The position numbers and the translations under genes are program-made. A DNA stretch of 64,000 bases from Leptotrichia wadei. Lineage in GTDB: Bacteria; Fusobacteriota; Fusobacteriia; Fusobacteriales; Leptotrichiaceae. Positions 27,664 to 37,458 of this stretch are shown piece by piece. Below the pieces are notes generated by a model. That model ran no database searches, was not told the DNA's origin, and saw nothing but the letters and a program-made list of their open reading frames with translations. The stretch's first letter is position 1; the number at the start of each line of letters is the position of its first letter. The stretch lies in assembly GCF_007990545.2 (NCBI RefSeq), contig NZ_AP019829.2, positions 310,001 through 374,000 on the forward strand, read 5' to 3'.

Positions 27664-28239
27664 TCATTTCTTATTAACCGTAACCATCGCTGGTCTTATA
27701 ACTTTCCCTTTCAATTTATATCCTTTTTGGAACACTTTCACAATAACATCATTGTCCAAATCTTCAACATTTTCAGTCATCATCGCTTGATGTTCGTAAG
27801 GATTAAATTTTACGCCTTCTGCTGCTTCCAATTCTTCAACACCTTCTTCAGTCAAAAGATTTCTCAGATTTCTCAAAATCATATTAACTCCTTCAACCAA
27901 TGCGTCAAAGTTTTTAGTTTCAGCAGAAGCTTGTTCAGCTCTTTCTAAATTATCAATATTATCTAATAATTTTGTAATAATACCTTCCGAAGCATATTTT
28001 TTCATTTCAGCAACTTCATTTTCTTTTCTTTTTGTAAAGTTTTGAAATTCAGCTAATTTTCTTGTATAAGAACTCTTCCATTCTTCCAAGTCCTTTTCAA
28101 GTTTTGCGATTACTTCTTCAGGTGTTTCTTCTTTAACTTCTTTTTCAGAATCATCAGCTTTAGCTTCTTTAGTTTCTTTATCTAGCGTTTCTTTTGATTC
28201 ATTGTCTTTTGCTTCTTTTTCTAAATCTTTTTCAGACAT
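27664..28239 (-). CDS. grpE: Nucleotide exchange factor GrpE
   Basis: 191 residues: an acidic, Lys/Glu-rich N-terminal extension (about 1-45), the long dimerising coiled coil with WKSSYTRKLAEFQNFTKRKENE, and a C-terminal beta domain ending QKGYKLKGKVIRPAMVTVN, the family signature. It releases ADP from DnaK. It starts 18 bases after the hrcA stop. Confidence 0.97.
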   Translation of the reverse strand: MSEKDLEKEAKDNESKETLDKETKEAKADDSEKEVKEETPEEVIAKLEKDLEEWKSSYTRKLAEFQNFTKRKENEVAEMKKYASEGIITKLLDNIDNLERAEQASAETKNFDALVEGVNMILRNLRNLLTEEGVEELEAAEGVKFNPYEHQAMMTENVEDLDNDVIVKVFQKGYKLKGKVIRPAMVTVNKK

Positions 28240-28257
28240 TTAAAAACCCCGCTCTCT

Positions 28258-29271
28258 TTATTGTTTATTTTTTTGATTTAATAATTGATTTACTTCCTCT
28301 GCCACATACTCAACGAGTCCAACCGTCTTTGAATATTCCATCCGCTTTGGTCCAATCACACCGATAATTCCCTTCGCATTATTAAGCGTATAAACCGAAA
28401 ATACGAATGAGAAATCCTCAAGCCCTGCAATTTTCAAATCTTCTCCAAAAATTACATTTACTTCTCCATCTTGAAATTCCTCCATTTGCAAAAACTGTGA
28501 AAATACATTTCGCAAATCATTCGGATTGTTAAACAGTTTTACACGATTTATAATGTTCATTATATCAGATGTATTGTTTTCAATAAGATTCGTTCCGCCT
28601 TCAAAAAATAATTTTCCTTCATCTGAAATCCCATTGCCTTGGAAATCGCTTTGTGAGAATAGATTTGTATTTGTAAAAAAATCTTTTAAATCAGATAGTG
28701 TAAAATACTGACTATTTGTAATTTTTTCATTTAAAAAATCGTTTATTTTCTCAACTTCATTTTCAGTTACAGGATTTTCCAAAAAAATATTCAAATTTTT
28801 TGTAAGAGAAGAATTCATTATAACCACAGCAAGTACGGTCGTGTCATTAATATGCACCAGCTTTACCTTTCTTACACCTTCCTGCGTAAATGCTGGCTCC
28901 AAAACAACACCAGCATATTGACTAATCTTTGACAATAACCTGGATGTTTCTTCAAATATCACATCAATTTGATTCATCCGTTTATTGTACGCCTGCATGA
29001 CTTTCGCCTTTTCCTCTTGGGAAATATCCCTAATTTTCAAAAGCTCATCGACATACAGCTTATATCCTTCACTTGTCGGAATACGTCCAGAAGATGTATG
29101 TGTTTTTGCAATCAGACCCTTATCTTCCAAATCTGCCATTGTATTTCTGATAGTGGCTGAAGACACTCCAATATTATATTTCTTCTCAAGTGTCCGTGAT
29201 CCCACGCTCTCGCCAAATTCCAGATAATGTTTGATAATAGCCTTTAAAATTAATTGCTCTCTATCATTCAT
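28258..29271 (-). CDS. hrcA: Heat-inducible transcription repressor HrcA
   Basis: 337 residues from ATG 29271 (MNDREQLILKAIIKHY), preceded by GGAAGG. A longer frame would start inside the CIRCE operator and is rejected. The N-terminal winged helix (about 1-75) carries SSATIRNTMADLEDKGLI. The rest is the GAF-like and dimerisation domain, ending GVIGPKRMEYSK-type and YVAEEVNQLL. HrcA binds CIRCE and represses the heat-shock operon; GroEL normally assists its folding. Confidence 0.97.
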   Translation of the reverse strand: MNDREQLILKAIIKHYLEFGESVGSRTLEKKYNIGVSSATIRNTMADLEDKGLIAKTHTSSGRIPTSEGYKLYVDELLKIRDISQEEKAKVMQAYNKRMNQIDVIFEETSRLLSKISQYAGVVLEPAFTQEGVRKVKLVHINDTTVLAVVIMNSSLTKNLNIFLENPVTENEVEKINDFLNEKITNSQYFTLSDLKDFFTNTNLFSQSDFQGNGISDEGKLFFEGGTNLIENNTSDIMNIINRVKLFNNPNDLRNVFSQFLQMEEFQDGEVNVIFGEDLKIAGLEDFSFVFSVYTLNNAKGIIGVIGPKRMEYSKTVGLVEYVAEEVNQLLNQKNKQ

Positions 29272-29294
29272 CTCGGCACCTTCCTTATTTTTTG

Positions 29295-29321
29295 TTAGCA
29301 CTCTCTAACTTAGGTTGCTAA
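29295..29321 (-). promoter_or_regulatory. CIRCE operator
   Basis: TTAGCACTC, nine bases, then GGTTGCTAA. The left half is the perfect consensus; the right half differs at two positions from GAGTGCTAA. It lies between the promoter and the hrcA start, so HrcA would control its own operon. Confidence 0.93.
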
Positions 29322-29331
29322 CTGCAAATAT

Positions 29332-29360
29332 ATAATATTACATTTTTTCAAATTTGTCAA
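29332..29360 (-). promoter_or_regulatory. Sigma70 promoter of the hrcA operon
   Basis: On the minus strand, TTGACA and TATTAT are separated by 17 bases. CIRCE starts 10 bases after the -10, the usual place for repression. The remaining 240 bases up to the next gene are AT-rich with nothing further recognisable. Confidence 0.9.
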
Positions 29361-29603
29361 CCCTTTTTTTAAAAATTTTTTCATTTTTTTTAAAAAATTT
29401 AATTAAAATCAAAAAAGCATTATAAATAGACTATTTGCAATAGGTTTAAATAATCAAATAAATAATTATTTCCAATTGATATACTAAAAAATCATAAAAA
29501 AATTTCATAATAAATTTACTAAAAAGTATCAAATAATGTAATTGACAAAATGTTTATATTTTTGATAAAATTAAAAAAAAGATTTAAAAAGTGGGGAATT
29601 ATT

Positions 29604-31310
29604 ATGAAAAAAAGGAAAAAGAAATTACCGATTGGATTATCTGATTTTAAAGAAATTATAGAATACGATTACTATTATTTTGACAAAACTAAATTTATTG
29701 AAAATATTTTAGAAGATCGTTCAAAAGTAAAATTATTCACTCGTCCAAGACGATTTGGGAAAACATTAAATATATCGATGTTGAAATATTTTTTTGATGT
29801 TAAAAATAAAGATGAAAATAGAAAATTATTTGAAGGACTTAATATTTCTAAAAGTGAGTATTTTGAAAAGCAAGGGGAGTTTCCTGTAATTTCTGTTTCA
29901 TTTAAAAATTATAATAAAAATGATTGGGAAAGTGGTTTTAAGTCGATAAAGTCGACGATTTCAGATATTTATGCAAAATTTGAAGATTTAATGGAGCATT
30001 TGAATAAGAGAGAATTGAAAAAATTTGAAGATATTTGGCTAGAGAAAGATGAGGGTGACTGGGAGAAATCTTTGTTAAATTTGACAAAATATTTGTATAA
30101 TTATTATGGGAAAAAAGTGGTTGTGTTGATTGATGAATATGATCAACCAATAATAAATTCGTATATAAAAGGTTATTACAATAAAATTATCGATTTTTTT
30201 AAAAATTTTTATGGAGCAGTTTTGAAGGATAATGAATATCTTGAAATGAGTATTATAACAGGAATTCTAAGAGTTGCAAAAGAAAATATTTTTTCTGGGT
30301 TGAATAATATAAAAGTTCATAGTATTCTTAATAAACAGTTTACAGAATATTTTGGAATTTTGGAGAATGAAGTTGAAGAGGCACTGATAAAAGATTTTAA
30401 CTTGGAATATGATTTGCTAGATGTTCAAAAATGGTATAATGGTTATTTATTTGGAGATATAAAAGTATATAATCCTTGGTCGGTAATTAACTTTTTAGAT
30501 GAAAAAAGGCTTGAAGCTTATTGGGTGAATACGAGTGGAAATGGATTGATTAAATTATATTTACAGAAATTAAAAGATGAAATATTTGATGACTTTTCAA
30601 AATTGTTAAATAAAGAAAGTGTTTTAAAAAGAGTTAATGACAGTATGACTTTTGAAAATTTAGAAGCTAATTTTGAGAAAAATATTTGGAATTTATTTTT
30701 TCATAGTGGGTATTTGACTCTGGCTGAGAAATATGATGGAAATAGAGAAGAAATTTATTTAAAGATTCCAAATGAAGAAATTTTAAAGATGTTTTCAGAA
30801 ATGTTTATTGAGGTATATTTTAAAAATTATGAAATTTTTTCGGATATGACATTTGCACTAAAAAATGGAAATATTGAAAAATTTAAATTTGAACTGAATA
30901 AAATTTTATTGGAAAATACTGGAATTTTTGATGTAAATGGAAATTATAAAGAGCAATTTTATCACGGACTTATACTTGGATTGATTTTGAAATTAAGAAA
31001 TGAATATGAAATTACGTCGAATGGCTTTGCTGGAAAAGGTCGATATGATTTGCTTTTGAAACCTAAAAATATTTTAGGAGGAAGAGAAGGAATAATTTTT
31101 GAGTTAAAAATTGTGAATTTAGTTGAAAAATTAGAAAAAGATAATTTAGAAAAAAAACTTGAGAAAGAATGTGAGATTGCATTAAGACAAATTGATGAAA
31201 AAAAATATTCTTCAGTTTTGAGAAACGCTGGGGTTGAGAAAGTTTTAAAGATTGGGATTGCATTTTTGGGGAAAGAATTTGAAGTGAAGTCTGAAATAGA
31301 TTATTGTTAA
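29604..31310 (+). CDS. AAA-ATPase-like protein with C-terminal PD-(D/E)XK domain (second copy)
   Basis: 568 residues from ATG 29604, after GTGGGG; the open frame extends 18 codons further without a site. It has the same architecture as 8279-9934: Walker A-like TRPRRFGKT, Walker B VLIDEYDQP, WYNGYLFG, NPWSVI, then GKGRYDLLLKP and FELKIVN (D and E-x-K of the nuclease fold). The second copy has a slightly longer, Lys-rich C-terminal region. The two proteins share the same blocks throughout but differ enough to be old paralogues. It is a single-gene unit between hrcA (divergent) and a terminator. Confidence 0.85.
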   Translation: MKKRKKKLPIGLSDFKEIIEYDYYYFDKTKFIENILEDRSKVKLFTRPRRFGKTLNISMLKYFFDVKNKDENRKLFEGLNISKSEYFEKQGEFPVISVSFKNYNKNDWESGFKSIKSTISDIYAKFEDLMEHLNKRELKKFEDIWLEKDEGDWEKSLLNLTKYLYNYYGKKVVVLIDEYDQPIINSYIKGYYNKIIDFFKNFYGAVLKDNEYLEMSIITGILRVAKENIFSGLNNIKVHSILNKQFTEYFGILENEVEEALIKDFNLEYDLLDVQKWYNGYLFGDIKVYNPWSVINFLDEKRLEAYWVNTSGNGLIKLYLQKLKDEIFDDFSKLLNKESVLKRVNDSMTFENLEANFEKNIWNLFFHSGYLTLAEKYDGNREEIYLKIPNEEILKMFSEMFIEVYFKNYEIFSDMTFALKNGNIEKFKFELNKILLENTGIFDVNGNYKEQFYHGLILGLILKLRNEYEITSNGFAGKGRYDLLLKPKNILGGREGIIFELKIVNLVEKLEKDNLEKKLEKECEIALRQIDEKKYSSVLRNAGVEKVLKIGIAFLGKEFEVKSEIDYC

Positions 31311-31445
31311 ATTTTAATACTATTTCCTATTGGAGTAATAGATTTATTATAAATTCTGTTTAATAAGAGGTTTTAATTCGTTGCCATAAAGAAATAAATA
31401 AAATATAATGGGATTTAGTATAAATAAGGTTAGATGTTAGGAAAC

Positions 31446-31475
31446 AAAGGCTGTTTTGGAATTAGCAGCCTTTTT
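31446..31475 (+). terminator. Intrinsic terminator after the second AAA-ATPase-like gene
   Basis: AAAGGCTG / CAGCCTTT stem, 12-base loop, then T residues. It lies 135 bases after the stop; the gap shows nothing else. Confidence 0.83.
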
Positions 31476-31566
31476 AAAGTGAAAAAAATTTTTGGATTTT
31501 AAGAAATATTATTTTATTTTTAAAAATTAAATAATGAGGTATAATATTAGTGAATTAATCTTTATA

Positions 31567-31599
31567 TAAAAAAAGTCTGCCAATTATGACAGCTTTTTT
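31567..31599 (-). terminator. Probable bidirectional terminator after the amidase gene
   Basis: AAAAAAG-T-CTG / CAG-CTTTTTT with an imperfect stem and T or A runs on both sides. It lies 26 bases past the stop of the minus-strand amidase gene. Confidence 0.6.
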
Positions 31600-31624
31600 A
31601 TTATTTAATTAAAATAAATTTTGA

Positions 31625-32311
31625 TTATTTTTCTCTAAAATACTTTTCAATTCCATTTACAATCCCTTTTACCATCACATTTTGAAAGTCAGGAGAAGCC
31701 ATTTTTCTATCTTCTTCAGGATTTGTCATGAATCCCATTTCTAGTAATGTGTTTGTAACTGTTGACCAGTTTGTTCCTGTCAGGTCATCTCTGTAGGAAA
31801 CGCCTCGGCTTTTGAATCCTGTTGCTTTTGTGTATTCTGATAGGATTGCTTTTGAGAATTTATCGCTTGATTGTTGTACACTTTTTGTGTACGGATTTTT
31901 AGATGATGATGTAAGTACAGTTGCTCCTCTGGTACTGCTTCCTCCTGCATCTGCGTGTAATCTTAAATATACATCACAGCCTTCTTTATTTGTCATTAAG
32001 GCTCTTTCTTTGTTGCTTATGTTTACATCATTTTTTTCTCTTACCATAAATACTGAATAGCCTTTAGCTTTTAGAGCATCTCTTAGTTTTAAACCTATTT
32101 CAAGGGCTAGCTGGTATTCAGGCTTTTTAGTTGCAACACCTCTTGTTCCATAAGCTACTTTTGTTTTTCTCTTGCTTGAACCAGGGGCTACTTCTTCTGT
32201 TTGCATATTTCCCTTTGCTTGGTGTCCTGGATCGATACATACTTTTTCAGCTGCATTTGCAAATCCTGAAACGCTGCTAATTAAAATTGCTAATTTTAAT
32301 AATAATTTCAT
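31625..32311 (-). CDS. N-acetylmuramoyl-L-alanine amidase (Amidase_3), exported
   Basis: 228 residues from ATG 32311, 10 bases after AAAGGA; an earlier ATG at 32332 has no site. The signal peptide ends ANAA (about residue 21). The Amidase_3 domain has zinc ligands in CIDPGHQ, the Glu in PEYQLALEIGLKL, and His in LRLHADA, plus the catalytic TLLEMGFMTNPEED segment. It cleaves the amide between MurNAc and L-Ala in the periplasm, acting in cell separation or wall turnover. No SH3 or AMIN targeting domain is present. Confidence 0.92.
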   Translation of the reverse strand: MKLLLKLAILISSVSGFANAAEKVCIDPGHQAKGNMQTEEVAPGSSKRKTKVAYGTRGVATKKPEYQLALEIGLKLRDALKAKGYSVFMVREKNDVNISNKERALMTNKEGCDVYLRLHADAGGSSTRGATVLTSSSKNPYTKSVQQSSDKFSKAILSEYTKATGFKSRGVSYRDDLTGTNWSTVTNTLLEMGFMTNPEEDRKMASPDFQNVMVKGIVNGIEKYFREK

Positions 32312-32429
32312 AGTTATTATTCCTTTCTTCATAATAAAGTTCAGTATAAATTTCTGTATTTTAATAATTATCGTTTGGTAAAAATAAGAAATTTTTAAAA
32401 TTATTAAAAGACATTGAAATTTTTTATTT

Positions 32430-32675
32430 TTAATGTTTCATATATAGATATGTAGCACCTGTGAAATATAAATTTCTGTATCCGTTTCCTTCAAAGTATA
32501 CTCTATAAACACTTCCATATTGAATATCTTCAAAAACATATTTACTAAAGTTAAATCTTTTCCCTGAATCTAAACTTACGCAAGTATCATCTTCTACTAC
32601 TTTACAACGTTCCACGTATCTTGAAAAACCAAGAACACCAAATAATAAAAATATTCCTAATATTAACTTTTTCAT
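32430..32675 (-). CDS. Small exported hypothetical protein
   Basis: 81 residues with a signal peptide (MKKLILGIFLLFGVLGFS) and a mature domain with two Cys (RCKVVEDDTCVSL) likely to form a disulfide, then aromatic strands. GAGGAG precedes the ATG. No recognised family. Confidence 0.6.
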   Translation of the reverse strand: MKKLILGIFLLFGVLGFSRYVERCKVVEDDTCVSLDSGKRFNFSKYVFEDIQYGSVYRVYFEGNGYRNLYFTGATYLYMKH

Positions 32676-32881
32676 AATTAATCACTCCTCAATATATTTT
32701 TATGGGGTATTATAATTAATATATTTAATAATTTTAAATTCGTGATTAATTTTTACCAAACAATAAAAAGTATTCCTCAAATTTTAAGTATACAAAAATT
32801 AAGGCATGTTATATTATATCTTAATTTTATTTGATTGTCATTTTAATTTTATTATATAAAAATTAATAAAAAGAATAATTT

Positions 32882-33358
32882 TTATTTTACAAAATATCTC
32901 ATTAAATATCGTTCAATATTATCTCCATATTCATTATCCAAATTACCTACTATTTCAAATCCTAATTTTTCATAAATTCTTTTTGCAATAAAATTATCCA
33001 TATCAACAGTAAGTTCTATTTTTTTTATTTTCATTTCCTTTAAAGTTTCCATCACAAATTGAAGAAGTATTCTTGCATATCCATGTTTTTGAAATTTTGG
33101 CACAGTGGAAACTCCATAAACATAAGCCACTTCCCTGTCAAAGCTGCTTAGAACTTCAATAACCGACATTAATTCATCTTTAGTATTTTCATCATCGCTT
33201 AACATTGCAAAAACTTTTCCATATTTAGTAAATGGCTTAATATTCCAGTTTCCAACTGTTGCTTCTCCAAAAACTTCATTTTCATGTTCTACGATTTTAA
33301 ATAATAAATCTGAATCTTTTTTTGCATCTAGTATTTTTATTTTATAATTTTTTTTCAT
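32882..33358 (-). CDS. GNAT-family N-acetyltransferase
   Basis: 158 residues. The central acetyl-CoA site reads VYGVSTVPKFQKHGYARILLQFV (Q/R-x-x-G-x-A loop), and the C-terminal strand-helix is IELTVDMDNFIAKRIYEKLGF. These are complete GNAT motifs, so it is probably active. The substrate is unknown. It ends a minus-strand pair with truA; the gap of 36 bases suggests co-transcription. Confidence 0.88.
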   Translation of the reverse strand: MKKNYKIKILDAKKDSDLLFKIVEHENEVFGEATVGNWNIKPFTKYGKVFAMLSDDENTKDELMSVIEVLSSFDREVAYVYGVSTVPKFQKHGYARILLQFVMETLKEMKIKKIELTVDMDNFIAKRIYEKLGFEIVGNLDNEYGDNIERYLMRYFVK

Positions 33359-33394
33359 AAAATCTTTATTTCTCCTTCTTTTTTATAATAATTT

Positions 33395-34153
33395 TTAATA
33401 ATTTACTTTATATAAATATAGTCCTTCTGAAGGTGCTAAAATCTTTTTATTATCAGCATTAGGATTTTCTAGCCTTTTTTCAATATAATCTTCTTTTTCT
33501 TTGCCAAAATAAATGGCAAGTGCTGAGCCAATCATAATTCTGACCATAGTTTTTAAAAATCCGTTTCCACAAATTTTGATATTTACTTGGTTTTTTCCAA
33601 ATTTTTCATCATAATAACATTTTATATAAAAGATTTCCCTTATACGATTTCTATAAGCCTTGTCTTTTTTCATAAAACTGCTAAAATTGTGTTTTCCAAT
33701 AAAAGAATCCATTATTTTCTGAAACTTTTCCACATCTACTTTTTCATAAAGACCAGTCACGTAATTCGCCTCAAATGGCGTAATATCTTCTTCTGCTCTC
33801 ATAATATACAAATAAGTCCGATTTTTTGCATCAAAACGTGCATTAAAATCTTCACTCACTTCTGTAATCTTTAAAATTTTAATTTCGCCTTTTAAAGATT
33901 TGTTAATTTGTCTTTTTATTGCTTTCAAAGGAATGTTGTCATCAATTAAAAAATTGGAAACTTGCTCTATAGCATGAACTCCCTTGTCAGTTCTTCCTGA
34001 AGAAATCATATTTATTTTTTGGGAAAATGTTTTTAAAATTACTTTTTCAATTTCTCCTTGAACAGTTTTTACATTACTGTGTTTTTGCCTTTGAAATCCT
34101 AAAAATTTACTTCCATCATATTGATAAATGATTTTTACATTTCTTTTTTTCAT
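33395..34153 (-). CDS. truA: tRNA pseudouridine(38-40) synthase TruA
   Basis: 252 residues, about the normal length. The catalytic Asp is D56 in SSGRTDKGVHA, the TruA signature; other family blocks include YQYDGSKFLGFQRQ at the N-terminus and CGNGFLKTMVRIMIG near 195. It modifies uridines 38-40 in the anticodon arm of many tRNAs. Confidence 0.96.
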   Translation of the reverse strand: MKKRNVKIIYQYDGSKFLGFQRQKHSNVKTVQGEIEKVILKTFSQKINMISSGRTDKGVHAIEQVSNFLIDDNIPLKAIKRQINKSLKGEIKILKITEVSEDFNARFDAKNRTYLYIMRAEEDITPFEANYVTGLYEKVDVEKFQKIMDSFIGKHNFSSFMKKDKAYRNRIREIFYIKCYYDEKFGKNQVNIKICGNGFLKTMVRIMIGSALAIYFGKEKEDYIEKRLENPNADNKKILAPSEGLYLYKVNY

Positions 34154-34267
34154 ATTTTTCCTTTTTGTATTTTATCTTTTTTGTTTCTTTTTTATATTGT
34201 ATCGTTAATTCTGTTTAAAGTAAAGATAAAAATAAAAATTTAGAAGGATTAATGTAAAAAATCCATC

Positions 34268-34296
34268 TTGTAATTTAAAATAAAAAGTTATATAAT
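34268..34296 (+). promoter_or_regulatory. Promoter of the HMA/P-type ATPase operon
   Basis: TTGTAA and TATAAT are separated by 17 bases; the first start codon is 30 bases further on. No metal-regulator palindrome is obvious nearby. Confidence 0.72.
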
Positions 34297-34325
34297 AAAT
34301 TAGAAAAAAGTGTAAGGAGTCGGTT

Positions 34326-34811
34326 ATGTTACAAAGTTTTTATGGCATTATTCAAGTGAAACATTATCAAAATGGACGTTTGCGACTGCAAACAGAAATA
34401 TTGAAAGATAATGAGGAATTGAAGGAGGAATTTTTGCATAATATTCGGCGAATATCTGGGATAAATTCTACAAAAGTTAATTCTATTACTGGGAGTATCT
34501 TGATTTATTTTGATGAAAAAGTTATTGAAGGTTCTTTTTTGTATTTAGTGGTGCTAAAATTACTTCATTTGGATGAAGAAGCCTTGAAGAATAAATCTGG
34601 GAAAATAAAAGAGTTATTAAAACAAGTATTTGAATCAACAGATATGGCTATTTATAATAAAAGTAAGGGTTATTTGGATTTGAAGACATTAACTGCAGGA
34701 ATTTTTATTTTTTATGGAATTAAAAAATTGTGGAAAGTTCCAGGATTGCCTAAAGGGGCTACATTGTTATGGTGGGCTTCCAGACTTTTATCAGATGAGA
34801 AAAGAAAATAA
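34326..34811 (+). CDS. HMA-like (HMA_2) protein, first gene of the P-type ATPase operon
   Basis: 161 residues. The first 80 residues resemble an HMA fold without the metal-binding CxxC: GRLRLQTEIL, helix, GINSTKVNSITGSILIYFDEK. After a linker a hydrophobic stretch (TAGIFIFYGIKKL) suggests membrane contact, and the end is basic. Such proteins accompany P1B-type ATPases lacking CxxC domains and are thought to regulate them or present metal; here that is inference. Genes follow at 26, 29 and 36 bases. Confidence 0.7.
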   Translation: MLQSFYGIIQVKHYQNGRLRLQTEILKDNEELKEEFLHNIRRISGINSTKVNSITGSILIYFDEKVIEGSFLYLVVLKLLHLDEEALKNKSGKIKELLKQVFESTDMAIYNKSKGYLDLKTLTAGIFIFYGIKKLWKVPGLPKGATLLWWASRLLSDEKRK

Positions 34812-34837
34812 AAGACAAAAGATTGAAAGGGAAAAGG

Positions 34838-35209
34838 ATGTTAGAAAATTTTTTTAAAGCAACATATCTGATGCTTAATCAGATAAGGGTAGTGCACAGT
34901 ATTCCTGGAAGACTTAGGCTTTTTGTTCCAAATTTATCAAAAGTTCCAGAGGAATTGAAAAAATATGATGGTGAGGTTAAGAAACTTATTTTGTCAAAAA
35001 AAGGTCTAAAAAGTGTTGAGTATTCGTATATAACGAATAAAATTTTGCTTTATTACAATTCAAATTTGATTTCAGAAAAGGAAATATTGGAATGGATAAA
35101 TAAAGTTTGGAAAACTGTGATTGAGCATTCTGAATTGTATGAAAATAAATCATTGAAGGAAGTAGAAGATAATTTAGAAATTTTTTATGATTTAATAAAA
35201 AAAATTTGA
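34838..35209 (+). CDS. Second small HMA-like protein of the P-type ATPase operon
   Basis: 123 residues from ATG 34838, placed 7 bases after AAAGGG; a TTG at 34823 is also in frame. The core IRVVHSIPGRLRLFVPNLS..., LKSVEYSYITNKILLYYNS repeats the same betaalphabeta pattern as its neighbours (a [HS]xxPGR[LI]R motif then a YxxxTxxxLIxY strand) and again lacks CxxC. No membrane segment is seen, so it may be cytosolic. Confidence 0.65.
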   Translation: MLENFFKATYLMLNQIRVVHSIPGRLRLFVPNLSKVPEELKKYDGEVKKLILSKKGLKSVEYSYITNKILLYYNSNLISEKEILEWINKVWKTVIEHSELYENKSLKEVEDNLEIFYDLIKKI

Positions 35210-35238
35210 GTTTTAACTGAAAAAGAAAGGAAAGTTTT

Positions 35239-37422
35239 ATGGCTAGTAGAAATTATTTGCTGAGTTGTGAGATTTTACATGAAATTCGTGGAAGAATTAG
35301 AATTCGTTCAAGAGCATTAAAACATATTGGCATTTACAAAGAAGAAATAACAAAGCGTTTAATGAAAATTCATTATATAAAAAATGTTGAAATTTCAACT
35401 ATTACAGGTTCTGCACTTATTTATTTTAATAATTTTTCGCTAACTGGAGAAAATTTTGTGTCTTTGCTTCAAAATATATTGAATGCATATTTGGTGGATA
35501 TTTATAAAAATGAAAAAAAGGAAACATCGAATAAATATGTGATAGAAAGACGATTGCAGGAAGAATCGCCAAAAGAAATTATGAAAAATATCGGAGCTGC
35601 AGTATTGCTGCTTTTACTTCCAGGCCCAAAAACTAAATTGACTGGGATTAGAAGATTATTTAACTACAAAACAATTTCAACTATTTCTTTAGCAATACCT
35701 GTTTTAAAAAATGGAATTTTTTCATTAATTAAAAATAAGCGTCCAAATGCAGATACATTGAGTTCTACAGCGATTATAAGCAGTATTGCTTTAGGAAGTG
35801 AACGAACAGCGTTGACAATTATGATTTTAGAGAGAATTGCTGAACTTTTGACGGTTTATACGATGAAAAAAACTCGTGGTGTAATTAAGGATATGTTAAG
35901 TGTCGGAGAAAGCTATGTTTGGAAAATATTTGAAGATAAAGACCAAGCAGCTAAGAAAGTTCCAATTGAAGAAATAAAAAAAGGAGATTTGATTCTTGTT
36001 CAAATTGGAGAAAAAATAAGTGTTGACGGAACGATTGAAAAGGGTAACGCAGTAATTGATCAGTCGGCGATTACTGGAGAATATATGCCTGTTAAAAAGG
36101 AAACTGGACAGGAGGTTTTTGCTGGAACGCTTTTAAAAAGTGGAAATATCACTGTGAGAGCTGAAAAAGTTGGAGATGATAGAACTGCTTCAAGAATTAT
36201 AAAATTGGTGGAAGATGCTTCCTTTAACAAAGCAGACATCCAATCTTACGCCGATGCATTTTCAGCACAGTTGATTCCGTTAAATTTCCTTCTTGCTGGA
36301 ATAGTTTACGCTTCGACTAGAAATTTACAAAAGGCGTTGAGTATGCTTGTAATTGATTATTCGTGTGGAATAAGATTGTCGACAGCAACAGCATTTTCTG
36401 CTTCAATTAATACAGCTGCTAAAAATGGAATTTTGATTAAGGGAAGTAATTACTTGGAAGAACTTTCAAAGGCTGATACAGTAATATTTGATAAAACTGG
36501 AACAATTACAGAAGGAAAACCTAAAGTTCATACAGTAAAAACTTTTGCTAAAAACATGAGAGATGATAGAATGATTGCATTAGCAGCAGCGGCTGAAGAA
36601 ACTTCTACACATCCTTTGGCAAGTGCAATTTTAAATGAAGTCAGAAATAGAGGGTTAAAAATACCACGACATAAAGAAGATATAATTAAAGTGGCAAGAG
36701 GAATTGAAACTTATGTAAATAAGGACATTATTCGTGTGGGAAGCAGAAGATACATGGAAGAAAATAATATTTCGGTAGAGATGTCATTTGACGTGGTAAA
36801 AGGAATGCAAAATAACGGAGAAATTGTTATTTATGTGGCTAAAAATGAGAATTTAATCGGTGTAATCGGAGTTTCTGATCCGCCAAGGGAAAATATCAAA
36901 AAAGCTATGAACCGTTTGAGAAATCAAGGAATAGATGACATTGTACTACTTACAGGAGATTTGAGACAACAGGCTGAAACTATTGCAAATAGTATGTCGA
37001 TGGACAGATATGAATCAGAATTGTTGCCAGAAGATAAGGCAAAGGATATTTTAAAATTCCGTTCAATTGGATCCAAAGTTATTATGATTGGAGATGGAAT
37101 AAATGATGCTCCAGCTCTTTCTTATGCAAATGTGGGAATAGCACTTGGAAGCAGTAGAACAGATGTTGCAATGGAAGCTGCCGATGTTACAATAACTTCT
37201 GATGATCCGTTGTTAATACCAGCTGTAGTTGGTTTAGCTAAAAATACTGTAAAAATTATAAAGCAAAATTTTGCGATGGCAATTGGAATAAACAGTTTTG
37301 CACTTGTATTAGGTGCGACAGGATTGTTACCAGCAATATATAGTTCAGTTTTACATAATTCAATAACAATTTTAGTAGTTGGAAATTCATTAAGACTTCT
37401 AAAATATGATGTCAACAAATAG
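35239..37422 (+). CDS. P1B-like cation-transporting P-type ATPase with SCG motif
   Basis: 727 residues. N-terminal HMA-like domain about 1-85 (LHEIRGRIRIRSRAL, SALIYFNN) without CxxC; transmembrane helices between about 115 and 200; actuator domain with SAITGEYMPV; membrane motif DYSCGIRLS with Cys376, where metal ATPases normally have CPx; phosphorylation D418 in FDKTGTITEG; HP motif (STHPLA); hinge GDGINDAPAL from G618. The catalytic parts are intact. The SCG triad without proline places it outside the usual Cu, Zn/Cd classes, and the transported ion cannot be stated. It is the core of a five-gene operon. Confidence 0.88.
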   Translation: MASRNYLLSCEILHEIRGRIRIRSRALKHIGIYKEEITKRLMKIHYIKNVEISTITGSALIYFNNFSLTGENFVSLLQNILNAYLVDIYKNEKKETSNKYVIERRLQEESPKEIMKNIGAAVLLLLLPGPKTKLTGIRRLFNYKTISTISLAIPVLKNGIFSLIKNKRPNADTLSSTAIISSIALGSERTALTIMILERIAELLTVYTMKKTRGVIKDMLSVGESYVWKIFEDKDQAAKKVPIEEIKKGDLILVQIGEKISVDGTIEKGNAVIDQSAITGEYMPVKKETGQEVFAGTLLKSGNITVRAEKVGDDRTASRIIKLVEDASFNKADIQSYADAFSAQLIPLNFLLAGIVYASTRNLQKALSMLVIDYSCGIRLSTATAFSASINTAAKNGILIKGSNYLEELSKADTVIFDKTGTITEGKPKVHTVKTFAKNMRDDRMIALAAAAEETSTHPLASAILNEVRNRGLKIPRHKEDIIKVARGIETYVNKDIIRVGSRRYMEENNISVEMSFDVVKGMQNNGEIVIYVAKNENLIGVIGVSDPPRENIKKAMNRLRNQGIDDIVLLTGDLRQQAETIANSMSMDRYESELLPEDKAKDILKFRSIGSKVIMIGDGINDAPALSYANVGIALGSSRTDVAMEAADVTITSDDPLLIPAVVGLAKNTVKIIKQNFAMAIGINSFALVLGATGLLPAIYSSVLHNSITILVVGNSLRLLKYDVNK

Positions 37423-37458
37423 AATTTTTGTGTTTTATCTGATTTTGGAGGAAATTAT